Origin: Promethearchaeota archaeon
Lineage (GTDB): Archaea; Asgardarchaeota; Lokiarchaeia; Sigyniarchaeales; SOKP01
Assembly: GCA_016840085.1 (NCBI GenBank)
Contig: JAEOTA010000072.1
Coordinates: 1 to 54,748, forward strand
Direction of reading: 5' to 3'
Length of the DNA stretch: 54,748 bases
Shown: positions 17,383-27,461 of the stretch, piece after piece
Numbering within the stretch: position 1 is the stretch's first letter
How the letters are laid out: the number at the start of each line of letters is the position of its first letter
Translations under genes and position numbers: made by a program
The notes under the pieces: generated by a model
Told to the model about the DNA's origin: nothing
What the model saw: only the letters and a program-made list of their open reading frames with translations
Database searches by the model: none

Positions 17383-19443
17383 TCATTCAACTTTTGAACC
17401 TAGAGGAATATCTTTATCTGGAGTTAAGATAGATACAGTATCTCCTTCCACAGCAGCAAGCAACATTCCTTCGCTAGTAATTCCTCTTAACTTCCTAGGT
17501 TCTAAATTAGCTAAAATAACAATCTTTTTTCCTTTCAACTCATCTGGATTGTAATGTTGAGCTAAGCCTGCTACTAAAATTCTTTTTTCTGTACCTAAAT
17601 CAATTGTTATTTTATATAGTTTATCCGCTTTAGGTACTTTTTCAACCTCTTCTACTTTAGCAACTCTTATATCTAATTTTTGGAAATCATCATAAGATAT
17701 CAGTTCTTTCTCACCTTCTTTTGGTTTTCCTTCTTTTAATTTTACATATTCTTTCTTTATTTCTTCAATATCTAATTTTTGAAAAAATGGTTTAGGTTTC
17801 TTAATATTTTGCCCTACTTTCACAGAATTTTCATTTACACTATCCCATTTAAGTTCTGATAATTTTGGAGCATTCAAATTAGATAGAATCTTTTCAGAAG
17901 TTTCTGGAATAAAGGGCCCTAATAAAATTGCCAACGCATATACTACCTGAGCACAAATATTAAACACATGTCCCGCAGCTTTTTTATTTTTCTTAATTAA
18001 ATGCCAAGGAGCTTTTTCATTTAAATAAATATTTCCTTCTTTTCCAAAACTGACTATATCTCTTATTGCTTTTCTTAATTTAAAATTAAGTAAACTTTCT
18101 CCTACTTCTATACCAATATTAGTTAATTTTTCTACAAATTTTTTGTCTATCTCATCATATTCTATCTTTTCCGGAATCCTAAGATTAAACTGCTTTTCAA
18201 TAAAAGTTAAAGTTCGATGGATAAAATTACCAATGTTATCGTTTAAAGTTTTAATATTATTTTCAAATTCAGACCATAAAAAAGACGTATCACTAGTTTC
18301 TGGACGGTTAAATATTAGATTAAACCTCCAATAATCTAGAGGTGCCAATTTTAAAGCATCATCAATCCAAATTCCAATCCCTCGTGATTTAGAAAACTTC
18401 TCACTATCATACATTAAAAATTCTGTGGATGATACATTATAAGGCAATACAAGTTTTTCACTATCCTCTTTGTTATCATTATATGCTATTAATAAACCTG
18501 GGAATACAATCAAATGAAATATAATATTATCTTTTCCTATAAAGAATACTGTTTTTGTCTCTTGATCCTTCCAGAAGTATTCGAATTTCTCAGGTTCTCC
18601 AATCAACTTATCTGCCCATTCTTTTACAGCAGTTATATACCCTAATACAGCTTCAAACCATACATAAATTGTTTTATTTTCAGCTCCCTTGAAGGGTGCA
18701 GGAATCCCCCATTCTAGATCTCGTGTAATGGCACGTTCAGGTAATCCCTCTGCAATGCTATTTAAACACATTTGTCTTGCGTTAGAAGGTATAATTTTAT
18801 TCTCTTCAATTAATCTTTTCAATTGATCCTGTAATTTAGGTAAATCCAAATACCAATGTTTCGTTTTTCTAATTACCGGAGTATTTCCACAAATTGCACA
18901 TCTTGGTTTTATCAATTCTAATGGTGTTAGTAACTTTTGGCACTTATCACACTGATCTCCTCTAGCCCCCTCATCTTTACAGTTAGGACAAGTCCCTTCT
19001 ACAAATCTATCAGGCAAGAATAAGTTATCATTTTCACAATAAAGTGATTCTATTTCTTTTTCATTTATATACCCATTTTTCTGTATATCTAAATACATTT
19101 TCTGAACAAATTCAATATGGGTGGGATTATGAGTTATTGTGTAATTATCAAAAGATATTTGCCATTTTTCATGTAAATCTTTTATAATGTTATGATATTT
19201 CATAGCTAATTCTTCAGCAGAAACATTAACTCTTTTAGCTTCAACTGAAATAGGTGTTCCATGAGAATCAGATCCAGAGACAAATACTACCTCTTCTCCT
19301 TTCATTCTCAGGAATCTTGTAAATACATCTGCTGACAATGTACTTCCAATTAAATTACCTAAATGAGGTGTAGCATTTACATAAGGCCACGCAGAAGTAA
19401 CAACCCATTTTCCTTTATGATTATTAGTTAATTGAATCACCAA
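17383..19443 (-). CDS. metG: Methionyl-tRNA synthetase
   Basis: 686 residues. The class I HIGH-type motif is HLGN at 27-30 and the KMSKS motif is KFSKS at 349-353. A zinc knuckle is formed by C152/C155, C165/C168 and C182/C185 (TCPNC, QCDKC, RCAIC). The anticodon-binding helical domain follows. The last ~110 residues (DFQKLDIRVAKVEEVEKVPK onward) are a Trbp111/EMAPII-type OB-fold tRNA-binding domain fused in the same chain. Charges tRNA-Met. The start ATG precedes KGKWVVTSAWPYVNATP, the canonical N-terminus, and no earlier start is needed. Confidence 0.96.
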   Translation of the reverse strand: MVIQLTNNHKGKWVVTSAWPYVNATPHLGNLIGSTLSADVFTRFLRMKGEEVVFVSGSDSHGTPISVEAKRVNVSAEELAMKYHNIIKDLHEKWQISFDNYTITHNPTHIEFVQKMYLDIQKNGYINEKEIESLYCENDNLFLPDRFVEGTCPNCKDEGARGDQCDKCQKLLTPLELIKPRCAICGNTPVIRKTKHWYLDLPKLQDQLKRLIEENKIIPSNARQMCLNSIAEGLPERAITRDLEWGIPAPFKGAENKTIYVWFEAVLGYITAVKEWADKLIGEPEKFEYFWKDQETKTVFFIGKDNIIFHLIVFPGLLIAYNDNKEDSEKLVLPYNVSSTEFLMYDSEKFSKSRGIGIWIDDALKLAPLDYWRFNLIFNRPETSDTSFLWSEFENNIKTLNDNIGNFIHRTLTFIEKQFNLRIPEKIEYDEIDKKFVEKLTNIGIEVGESLLNFKLRKAIRDIVSFGKEGNIYLNEKAPWHLIKKNKKAAGHVFNICAQVVYALAILLGPFIPETSEKILSNLNAPKLSELKWDSVNENSVKVGQNIKKPKPFFQKLDIEEIKKEYVKLKEGKPKEGEKELISYDDFQKLDIRVAKVEEVEKVPKADKLYKITIDLGTEKRILVAGLAQHYNPDELKGKKIVILANLEPRKLRGITSEGMLLAAVEGDTVSILTPDKDIPLGSKVE

Positions 19444-19534
19444 TTTACTCTCGTTTATATATAAAACGAATAGTAGCTTAAATATTTTAAAGAAAAAGAT
19501 TTTTTGGTTTTATATTTCTTTTATTAATAATATG

Positions 19535-20716
19535 TTAATCAGAAATGATATTAGCACCACAGTACCTGCAAGCATGAATTTCCTTATTCATTTTTTCTAA
19601 ACAAGGTTCATGATAATATGCATGACATTTCTCACATTGATATACTTTAAAATCACCTAAAAAAATGCTATGACAATATGAACAAGAAGCATCTATTTGA
19701 TCTATTTTTTGATTTGGAATTAGTATCATCTTCGTTTCTAATGCGTCATCTTCATCTATAATTTTTATTTGTTGCATTACTTCTTCATTATTTTTAATAA
19801 ATTTCAAAGCTGCTTGTGGTAATTCTAATAGAAAAAAGCAGAAAGGGCATCGAAAAACGTGTTCTTTATATTCACTTTTTTTTGCCCACATAGCAGCACA
19901 TGATAAATGCATAGCTCTTTCACACGAAGGGCAATAACGTCCCTCACTATAGAAATCCGCTCCTGTTATTGGGGCTTTACTTGAATGACAAATTTGACAC
20001 TTTTCTTGTGCTTTTTCTTTTCTGTTCATTATTAATCGGATTTCTAAAATTGTAGGTCTTCTTAATGGCAATGCTATGTCGCTAACTAAAGGAGCAATTT
20101 TATCTTTTCCTTCTGGAGAAAACGGATCTGTTGTTTCTTTGACATCCTTCTTTGATGCAAATGCTTTACCTGCATTTATTAATGCTTTAGAATTATTAAA
20201 ATAACCATATTCCGCATTCGTTAATTGAGTGATCCTTTTTAACATATTTTCTTCGAAGTCTTGAGATCCACCTAATTGGCAAGCATCAATGAAAACTCCT
20301 AATCCCTTAGCAATATTAATCATTTTTTCTAGTCTTCTTGGTTCAATAATTAATTTATTATCGCTAATGATAAATATTCGGGGTGTTTTGCCTCCAATTT
20401 TACGCATCTCTTCGACTAAAACTTGTAAAGCAAAAGCAATTCCTTCATGTAAAACACCTCTTCCAGAAATTCGCACTTTTTTTAATGAATTTATTAGTTT
20501 TTCTTGTTCAAACGCAAAATTAATCAATTTTTTTGGAGTTTCTCCTAATGTAATTATAGAAATTCTGTCTTTCATATCAATCGACAGTTTAGTTTGAATA
20601 AAATTTTTTGCAGCTTGAAGTTCAATTGCTAATCTGCTTGGTTTAAAATCTTTTCTGAGCATAGACCTAGACGTGTCTAAAAGGAGAATTGTATCTTCTA
20701 TTTTCAACTCTGGCAA
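19535..20716 (-). CDS. von Willebrand factor A protein with two C4HC3 (PHD/RING-like) zinc fingers
   Basis: 393 residues. An N-terminal vWA domain has a complete MIDAS metal site: DTSRS (D14, S16, S18) and ISDN (D119). Two zinc fingers follow with identical ligand order: C240/C243/C262/C265/H270/C273/C290/C293 and C345/C348/C361/C364/H369/C372/C383/C386, each C4-H-C3 as in PHD and variant RING fingers. The vWA-then-zinc-finger order recalls eukaryotic Ssl1/p44 of TFIIH and some ubiquitin-system proteins, but orthology is not shown. The start is TTG. Cytosolic; probably an assembly factor or ligase-like adaptor. Confidence 0.8.
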   Translation of the reverse strand: MPELKIEDTILLLDTSRSMLRKDFKPSRLAIELQAAKNFIQTKLSIDMKDRISIITLGETPKKLINFAFEQEKLINSLKKVRISGRGVLHEGIAFALQVLVEEMRKIGGKTPRIFIISDNKLIIEPRRLEKMINIAKGLGVFIDACQLGGSQDFEENMLKRITQLTNAEYGYFNNSKALINAGKAFASKKDVKETTDPFSPEGKDKIAPLVSDIALPLRRPTILEIRLIMNRKEKAQEKCQICHSSKAPITGADFYSEGRYCPSCERAMHLSCAAMWAKKSEYKEHVFRCPFCFFLLELPQAALKFIKNNEEVMQQIKIIDEDDALETKMILIPNQKIDQIDASCSYCHSIFLGDFKVYQCEKCHAYYHEPCLEKMNKEIHACRYCGANIISD

Positions 20717-20839
20717 ATTTCTCTAAAATTACCTTAGATATTTAGAATTAATAAATTAATAGAAGTAAAATCTTATAAATTTCTATATTTTTCTTAGAAT
20801 TTCCAAGAAGTTGAGTTAAATTGCCAAATCTAATCAATT

Positions 20840-22186
20840 TTACTTCAAGAAATCATAAGCAAATAACGAATAAACTTTAATTGCATTAATGAAATCCTGA
20901 ATTGATATATATTCATTAATTGCATGAGCAGTTCCTGCCATCCCTGGTCCAAATAATATTGTTGAATTGCAATAATTGCTATTACGATAATAAGCAGCAT
21001 CAGCACTTGCAGGTAAGAAGAAATAGATAGGTGTTTTTTCATAAACTTTTTCTATGATATTGTGGAAACGTGTCAAAACTGTAGAATTTCTCCAATTTTC
21101 CCAATATGATGCCTCACCTTGCTTAAGCACTTCTATATATACAAATATTTCTTCAGGACTCCCCGTAGGCTTTTCTTTAATTTGATAACCTAAATTATTG
21201 ACTAATTTTCTTAATGCATTTAATACCATTTCAGTTGTTTGACCCGGTAATAATCTAAAATCCATCACTGCTTCACATTTATTGGGAATAACATTTGGTT
21301 TTATACCTCCATTAATCATAGTTAAACTTTTCGCAAAAAGAGTGTTAGCTTTGATGACATTCTGTAATAAAGGTTGTTCACTTAGTATTTTCTCAAAGAT
21401 ATCTTTACTAGGAAATGCTTCACTCATTTGCTTTTTTAATTCACTTGAGGACATTGGAGGTTCAATTTTAGGAATATTATCCTTTAATTTTTCTAGATTT
21501 TGAATTATTTCGCTCATCATATAAATTGCATTTTTTCCCATAAATGGTGCAGATGCATGACATGAAATTCCATTTGTAACTATTTTTAGTTCAATACGCC
21601 CTTTCTCTCCAAGTATTATGGCTTTTGGCAATGGATCTAACCCTGATGGTTCTCCAATAACAGCAAAATCACACTTTTGAGTAGTTAATTTATTTTTAAG
21701 GACCCATCCTGTTCCAAGTACCCCTCCTGTTTCTTCATCTGCTACTGCCGTTAAAATAAGGTTTCCAGATAGTTTTAAATTTAATTTTTTCAATATTTTT
21801 AAAGCGATAACCATAGCAGTCAACCCTCCCTTCATATCTGCCGCACCCCTTCCAAAAACTTTTTTCCGTTTAATGGTTGCTGAAAGAGGAGGATTTTTCC
21901 ATTCTTCTTCGGAACCTGGGGGAACAACATCCATATGTCCATTATATAAGAGATTTTTACCTTCAATGTTATCATTTAAATAAGCAATTAAGTTCGCACG
22001 GTTCTCGCCAAAAGGGAAAATTTCAGATTTTATATTAGAATTTTTTAAATATTTATCAATAATTAAAGCTACATTTTTTTCATTTCCAGGAGGATTATAT
22101 GATTCAGCTTGTAAGATGTCTCTTAATAATTGAATATATATATCTTTATTCTGTTCAATTTCATTTAATATTTGATCTTCGCTCAT
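20840..22186 (-). CDS. M20-family metallopeptidase/deacylase (ArgE/DapE/ACY1-like)
   Basis: 448 residues. Zinc ligands of the M20 family are visible: H84 in NGHMDVVPPG (with D86), D117 in GRGAADMKGG, the general base/ligand pair E151-E152 in ADEETGG, E179 in IGEPSG and a C-terminal histidine in GTAHAINEYI. A dimerisation domain is inserted in the middle. It hydrolyses an amide such as an N-acyl amino acid or N-succinyl-diaminopimelate; sequence alone cannot choose between ArgE, DapE/LysK and a dipeptidase. Monocistronic; divergent from the surface-protein gene. Confidence 0.88.
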   Translation of the reverse strand: MSEDQILNEIEQNKDIYIQLLRDILQAESYNPPGNEKNVALIIDKYLKNSNIKSEIFPFGENRANLIAYLNDNIEGKNLLYNGHMDVVPPGSEEEWKNPPLSATIKRKKVFGRGAADMKGGLTAMVIALKILKKLNLKLSGNLILTAVADEETGGVLGTGWVLKNKLTTQKCDFAVIGEPSGLDPLPKAIILGEKGRIELKIVTNGISCHASAPFMGKNAIYMMSEIIQNLEKLKDNIPKIEPPMSSSELKKQMSEAFPSKDIFEKILSEQPLLQNVIKANTLFAKSLTMINGGIKPNVIPNKCEAVMDFRLLPGQTTEMVLNALRKLVNNLGYQIKEKPTGSPEEIFVYIEVLKQGEASYWENWRNSTVLTRFHNIIEKVYEKTPIYFFLPASADAAYYRNSNYCNSTILFGPGMAGTAHAINEYISIQDFINAIKVYSLFAYDFLK

Positions 22187-22352
22187 TTTTAATTTCCTTC
22201 AACTTAATGGCGTTTTTTAGTACTAAGAAATCATTGTAGTTTTATAATATTTTGTCATTTTGACATCTCACGCGATAAACTTAAAAAAATTAGGAAATTT
22301 TAATACTTTTAAATTATTTTATAAACAAAAAATAGGTATTACGGTTATTCTC

Positions 22353-25300
22353 TTGATTCGACGAAAAAAGGAAATTAAACGCAAATTCTTTGTTTTAATT
22401 TTCATTTCATTAATCCTATTGTCTAATGTGGTAATCCTCCACAATTTCACTAAAAATAAGGGAATAGACGATAATTATTATGATAATGAATTAGATAAAA
22501 ACCCTAAAACTTCTGATCCTAATTTAAATGATTATATTAACGGGACAGGAGTAAATCAAGATGTAAGAATTTATGGAAATAATAAATCTAAAAATTTAAA
22601 TGATAACCAAGAATTTTTTGAGATTCCTACATATAATTCCGATGATATGTATCTCTCATATGGAGATTTTAACTTTACATTTCAAAATAATTTTACAACA
22701 GAGTATATTATAGAAGACAATGATGCTTTATATCCTTTAGGAAATTTCATTTTATATGATTTTAATACAAGCACGGATTATTCTAATATAACATTTCACA
22801 ATGGAACTAGTATTGGTCCATTTAGTAGGTTATATGATAATAGCAATGCTACAGCTAATTCGATTTATGCTTCTACTACTCTTGGTGTTATCAATTTTAC
22901 AATAGCAGCAAATTTTTTCGGCACTACATATTCTTCTCTTAAATTTAATAGCTCACATATATTAGGACTTATTTCAGCTTTAGATCTTAAAATCCTTCAA
23001 GATGTATATTTAACAATAAGATTAAAGGATACAGCAGATTCGACTTGGAAAACTGTCGTAAATCCAACCTTTGTTAATAGTAGTTTAGGAACTCAAAGGA
23101 TAAAAAATAGACTTATTAACACTAATTTGAATCATATTGATTCGTTAGAAAGTTGTTATATACAGTTCATTTTTGAAAATATCACCAGTGATGGTGATAT
23201 ACAGCTCTATCTACATGAATTCAACATGCAATCTACATATGCAATTGATTTACCAATTACTAATACTAGTTACGTTGCATTAGAATTCGATTTAAAGGGC
23301 TTAAATTCTACTATCAATGGATTTTATGCGTGGATAAGGACTTTAGACTTACAAGAAGCATTAAATGCTGAATTAAATATTTCACTTTTTAGAGCTAATA
23401 CAACAGTAATACGTGATGATGATTTATATCCAAATGGTGGAAATTTGCGACTTGAAAGTTTAAAACCTAATATGAGTATTAGTTCTTTAATCGATACAAA
23501 TATAACACAATACAATCAAGATAAACTCTTTTATTTCAGATTTAATACAGGCTACACTTCAGATTTAGAGCTATATAATTATTTCATTGTTATTAAATCT
23601 AATATCTCTAAACCTATATATAGCTTAGTGACCCTTCCATGGACGGGTTATGGAGATAATAAAACAGAACATCAATTAAAAATCTCTAATGATGGAGGGG
23701 GATCATGGAAAAATGCTAAAATTAATATAGATACTATTTCAATACCTCAATTAGATGCTAGTTCTTTTAAATTAAACGTAATAAGAGGTTATATGCCATC
23801 TGATTTCATTGTTAATTATAATCAAACCTTAAGAATTCAAGATTTACCTTTTGAGAATTTAGAGAATAAAACAGCTCCCTATAATGAAAGTTCTTATCTA
23901 ACATGGGGATTAGGTCGATGGAACCACAATTTTACTACTCAAATAGATGATAAAGTGGGTAATAAATTTCAAATTGAACTTAGATGGAATAAAACAATTA
24001 CTAAAGGATTCACATTTAATGTAACTTATTCTATCAATGCATATTGGATTGAAAATGCTTCGGCAACTTATAATGTAATATATAATGAAGATCCTGAATG
24101 GATATTTGAATATAATTTAAGTAAAAGCGATCAAAGATTTACAAATTGGAGTTTTCTTGAATTTTGGTTTGTATATCATACGTATTTTAATGCGCAAAAT
24201 TTAACTAACCCTAATAGTAAAAAAATTCTTAACGTAACAGTTGAACAGACAATTTTAGAAAGGAATCCAGGTAAGTTTAAAATTGTTATTCTTAATACAT
24301 CTATTAATCCAAGCGGTCCATACATCCTAAATTTAACTAGTTTCAATTTCATAAATAGCATGCATAGCTATATCAATTATAATGACACATTATGGGAAAC
24401 AAATGGCTTTATGTATGGAGATAATATTTCTGTTAGTGGAACAGTACAAGATCATGCTTTAAATGCACCTAAAACTGGCAATATAAATGTCACTCTTTTT
24501 TATCCTAATGGTACCACATACCCTACCCCAATATTTAAATCCTCCTCAGGGATAATTAATGGATCTGTTTTGTTTTATGACTTTAACAATTATCCAATTT
24601 TGAATTTAACTAATGACTTAACTGTATTCGGAGAATATCATTTAGGATTCTTCTGGTTTAATGGGTCTGCAATAGGTTGTAAAGAGTTGACAATTTATAT
24701 AGATACCTATGATATTGAATTGGAGGATTTCAATTATTCTTCAGACTTGAATAAGAATATACTTAGTGGAAAAATGAATAATATGGTATATGATAATTAT
24801 ACTATTTTTATTGCCTCTGTAAATGAAACTACTGACAATCCGAACCCAGATTTTTATCCTATAATTAATAATGAAGTAAATGAACAATTTTCTCACGAAA
24901 TTGGAGGTCAACAATTACCTGTAGAGATAAAATCTTTTAATCAAAGTGAAAATATTTTGAATCCTAATGAAACTGTTAATATTAAAACTTCTATTCAAAA
25001 TATTCATCCTTTTATACCTCTTGATGTAAAAATTCAAGTTAATTTAGTATCTTGTGCTAATGAGAAATGGATAATAGCACAAAATACATCTAATTCAGTA
25101 AAACTAAACTTTTCCGGACATCCTGATGATACATATGAATTTAGTGTTAACCTAACAATACCTAATTTAGATATAGCTACGAAAATATGGCCTGGAGTCA
25201 ATGCGCCAGTTAGATTAGGAGGAGTAAAGACTATAATAACTGTATTTATTGAAGATTCAGACGTTGGGGATTTCATTTCTAAAGATTATTCATTAATGAG

Positions 25301-26462
25301 TAATCAAACGAGAGGTCTTTTTGATGGGTACATTATTACTTTGAGAACTGTTGAAGAAACAGGATCACCAAGTATTATAAACGTTTTTGAGAGAAATGAA
25401 TCTATATATTACCCAAATCAGTCTTTAATTATGGTAAATGTTTATGATCGCAATTTTGTAAGCAGTTATAATCAGTTTTACGCAAAATTCTCTTTAAAGC
25501 AAAATAGTAAATTTACTAATATTACAATAACACCTAACAATCCTATTAAAGGTCAGATCTTCAATATTGATTCGATTCTAGCTACTGAATTCGAAGAACC
25601 ATTATCAAATAGAAATATCACTTGTCAATATTATATTAATAAAGAGTGGATAACAGTTGATACAAAATTAAGTGATGATATTGGATATACAATCTTTTCA
25701 ATAAATACTATAGATATTAATTTTACAGAAGATTTAATTGTTAAGGTGTTTTGGAATGGGGATGAAATCAATGGTGTTTCAAAAAATATAACGATAAATG
25801 TAATCCACGAAGTAAACGAATTATCTATTAATATTAACAAAAATATTCCTCAAATTTATAGAAATCGAAAAACTACTATGACAATTACTCTTGATAACAC
25901 TGGTGATTCAAATCTAAGAATTTCAAATATAAATATTTCATTAAGTAATGGATTAGAATTTTTTATTGTGGAAGCAAATTATTTGCAACTCAACTCATTA
26001 TCTCCAGGTGAAAAAACAAGTTTAATTATTGAAATAAAAATAAAAGAAATAAAAAAATTAGAAGTTAATGTCTCTATTGTAGCACAAAACATCATAACCA
26101 ATGAAAGTGCTACATTTTCTCACGAATCTTCATTTAAAATATTTGATCCTCCCATTTATGATTATTTCATCAAATTCTTTAGCTTTTTTATTATATCTCT
26201 AATTGCTTTAATATGGGTTATTGCTCTCGTTTATTCAAGAAGAACTAGGAAAAAAATTGAAACTCCCGTTGAAGAAGCTCCAAAGAGACCAAGACGGGAA
26301 AGATATGTTAAAGTATCTGAATTGAAAAAACCAACACCCCCTAAAATAATTTCAAAGAAAAAAGAAGAACCCAAAGAAATAGCACCTAAGGAAAAAACCG
26401 ATTTAGACACTCTATTAGAAGAAAGAGGCTTAGTAGAGAAAAAAAAGAAGCAGAAGAAATAG
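22353..26462 (+). CDS. Giant secreted/anchored surface protein
   Basis: About 1369 residues from the TTG at 22353, chosen because it gives a textbook signal peptide (IRRKKEIKRKFFVLIFISLI then a hydrophobic core); an upstream in-frame TTG at 22260 would add 31 residues without a start signal. The ectodomain is beta-rich, with many NxS/T sequons and few cysteines. Around 1190-1280 it resembles a CARDB/NEW3-type Ig-like domain (TMTITLDNTGDSNLRISNIN). One transmembrane helix near 26155-26230 is followed by a ~75-residue cytoplasmic tail rich in K, P and E (ending KKKKKQKK). Probably S-layer-associated or an adhesin; the cytoplasmic tail could contact internal proteins. Confidence 0.8.
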   Translation: MIRRKKEIKRKFFVLIFISLILLSNVVILHNFTKNKGIDDNYYDNELDKNPKTSDPNLNDYINGTGVNQDVRIYGNNKSKNLNDNQEFFEIPTYNSDDMYLSYGDFNFTFQNNFTTEYIIEDNDALYPLGNFILYDFNTSTDYSNITFHNGTSIGPFSRLYDNSNATANSIYASTTLGVINFTIAANFFGTTYSSLKFNSSHILGLISALDLKILQDVYLTIRLKDTADSTWKTVVNPTFVNSSLGTQRIKNRLINTNLNHIDSLESCYIQFIFENITSDGDIQLYLHEFNMQSTYAIDLPITNTSYVALEFDLKGLNSTINGFYAWIRTLDLQEALNAELNISLFRANTTVIRDDDLYPNGGNLRLESLKPNMSISSLIDTNITQYNQDKLFYFRFNTGYTSDLELYNYFIVIKSNISKPIYSLVTLPWTGYGDNKTEHQLKISNDGGGSWKNAKINIDTISIPQLDASSFKLNVIRGYMPSDFIVNYNQTLRIQDLPFENLENKTAPYNESSYLTWGLGRWNHNFTTQIDDKVGNKFQIELRWNKTITKGFTFNVTYSINAYWIENASATYNVIYNEDPEWIFEYNLSKSDQRFTNWSFLEFWFVYHTYFNAQNLTNPNSKKILNVTVEQTILERNPGKFKIVILNTSINPSGPYILNLTSFNFINSMHSYINYNDTLWETNGFMYGDNISVSGTVQDHALNAPKTGNINVTLFYPNGTTYPTPIFKSSSGIINGSVLFYDFNNYPILNLTNDLTVFGEYHLGFFWFNGSAIGCKELTIYIDTYDIELEDFNYSSDLNKNILSGKMNNMVYDNYTIFIASVNETTDNPNPDFYPIINNEVNEQFSHEIGGQQLPVEIKSFNQSENILNPNETVNIKTSIQNIHPFIPLDVKIQVNLVSCANEKWIIAQNTSNSVKLNFSGHPDDTYEFSVNLTIPNLDIATKIWPGVNAPVRLGGVKTIITVFIEDSDVGDFISKDYSLMSNQTRGLFDGYIITLRTVEETGSPSIINVFERNESIYYPNQSLIMVNVYDRNFVSSYNQFYAKFSLKQNSKFTNITITPNNPIKGQIFNIDSILATEFEEPLSNRNITCQYYINKEWITVDTKLSDDIGYTIFSINTIDINFTEDLIVKVFWNGDEINGVSKNITINVIHEVNELSININKNIPQIYRNRKTTMTITLDNTGDSNLRISNINISLSNGLEFFIVEANYLQLNSLSPGEKTSLIIEIKIKEIKKLEVNVSIVAQNIITNESATFSHESSFKIFDPPIYDYFIKFFSFFIISLIALIWVIALVYSRRTRKKIETPVEEAPKRPRRERYVKVSELKKPTPPKIISKKKEEPKEIAPKEKTDLDTLLEERGLVEKKKKQKK

Positions 26463-26517
26463 GATATTTTTAAATTAATCCTTCTATTTTTTGTTTAAAT
26501 AAAAGGAGAAAATAAAA

Positions 26518-26871
26518 TTATAAGTTAGATATTGAAATAAGATTACGTTTAAGAAGACCAAGGCTGGCCTTTCCATCTAATCCTGCAAGAGCAATTAAGA
26601 CATTATCTTTTGAACCTACTAAAACAGCAAATCCATTTTGAAGTTCTATTGTGGTAGTTTTAAGAGAACCTTTTCCTATATCATTCCCCAAATTGTTGGA
26701 ATTCTTTATAATTGTTGCACATGCCTTCGCAATTTTAGTATGATCCATATCAGTAATCGTTTGCCCTACTAATACTTTACCATTCGTATCAGCAGCAATC
26801 AATCCTTCTGTTTCAGGCACGATATCCATTAATTCTGCTAACTTTTGCTCTAGAACTTTCTTATCAACCAT
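26518..26871 (-). CDS. Roadblock/LC7 domain protein
   Basis: 117 residues forming a single Roadblock/LC7 (MglB-like) domain: an N-terminal helix, then EGLIAADTNGKVLVGQTI, a central helix KIAKACATIIKNS, the strand pair TTTIELQNGFAVLVG and NVLIALAGLDGKASLGL. These proteins dimerise and regulate Ras-like or MglA-type GTPases; Asgard archaea encode many. No small GTPase gene is present in the window. Length is typical, and the gene is convergent with the surface-protein gene. Confidence 0.9.
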   Translation of the reverse strand: MVDKKVLEQKLAELMDIVPETEGLIAADTNGKVLVGQTITDMDHTKIAKACATIIKNSNNLGNDIGKGSLKTTTIELQNGFAVLVGSKDNVLIALAGLDGKASLGLLKRNLISISNL

Positions 26872-27017
26872 AATAAAAATCCTTATAGAATTATTTCAAT
26901 AGATTTGAATTCTGAAATTGGTAAAGAATTTAAAATTAATAAATATATAGGTTGAAGTAATTTAAATTTATCAAATATATAAAAAAGGAAAAGTGAAAAA
27001 ATTACGTTTTATAGAAT

Positions 27018-27353
27018 TTATTTCAATATAATTAAAATGAGATTCTCCTCAAGTGCGACCATGGTTTCACGTGATTCCCCTCCTTCAGACGTTTCTAATC
27101 TTATGAAGTTCAATTCACCCTCACCTAATGCTTCAACAACTTGTTTTCCCTTGCCGATTAGTGATGTTACATACGCTGCAACCTCTTCACTGAGGTCTAT
27201 CTTCATGTTTGAATCAATTGGTAAACCGCTAGAATCACAAATGATGACACCCCGAATTCCTTCCCTCTCTTCGAAGCGTCTTATGATGTTTTTTACTTCT
27301 TGTCTATTTATAATCTTGACTACACCTTGAGAAATATATTCTAAATTTTTAAT
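27018..27353 (-). CDS. Second Roadblock/LC7-like protein, apparently without a standard start codon
   Basis: The frame yields about 112 residues matching a Roadblock fold: KNLEYISQGVVKII, the strand pair GIRGVIICDSSGLPIDSNM, helix SEEVAAYVTSLIGKGKQVVE, then the strands FIRLETSEGG and LEENLILIIL. The only ATG in frame is internal (27204-27206) and would delete the first helix and strand. The frame opens after a TAA about 5 codons upstream and contains no ATG, GTG or TTG there; an ATT at 27353 sits where a start is expected. Either a rare ATT start is used or the start was mutated. Transcribed in the same direction as the first Roadblock gene, 146 bases upstream. Confidence 0.65.
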   Translation of the reverse strand: MKNLEYISQGVVKIINRQEVKNIIRRFEEREGIRGVIICDSSGLPIDSNMKIDLSEEVAAYVTSLIGKGKQVVEALGEGELNFIRLETSEGGESRETMVALEENLILIILK

Positions 27354-27461
27354 ATTATAATAGATTTAATGTTTTTAAAAATTTATATTAAAGTATTTAG
27401 AATTAATTGCTCAGAAAATTTTTCGCTTTGAGAGACAATGCAAAAAAATTAGTTTTTTTTA

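Noticed and set aside
22260..22352. Upstream TTG start for the giant surface protein
   Set aside because: The TTG at 22353 gives a clean signal peptide; the upstream extension lacks a ribosome-binding site and would bury the signal sequence.
27037..27330. 97-codon plus-strand frame across the second Roadblock gene
   Set aside because: The minus-strand frame matches the Roadblock fold; this one has no recognisable features.
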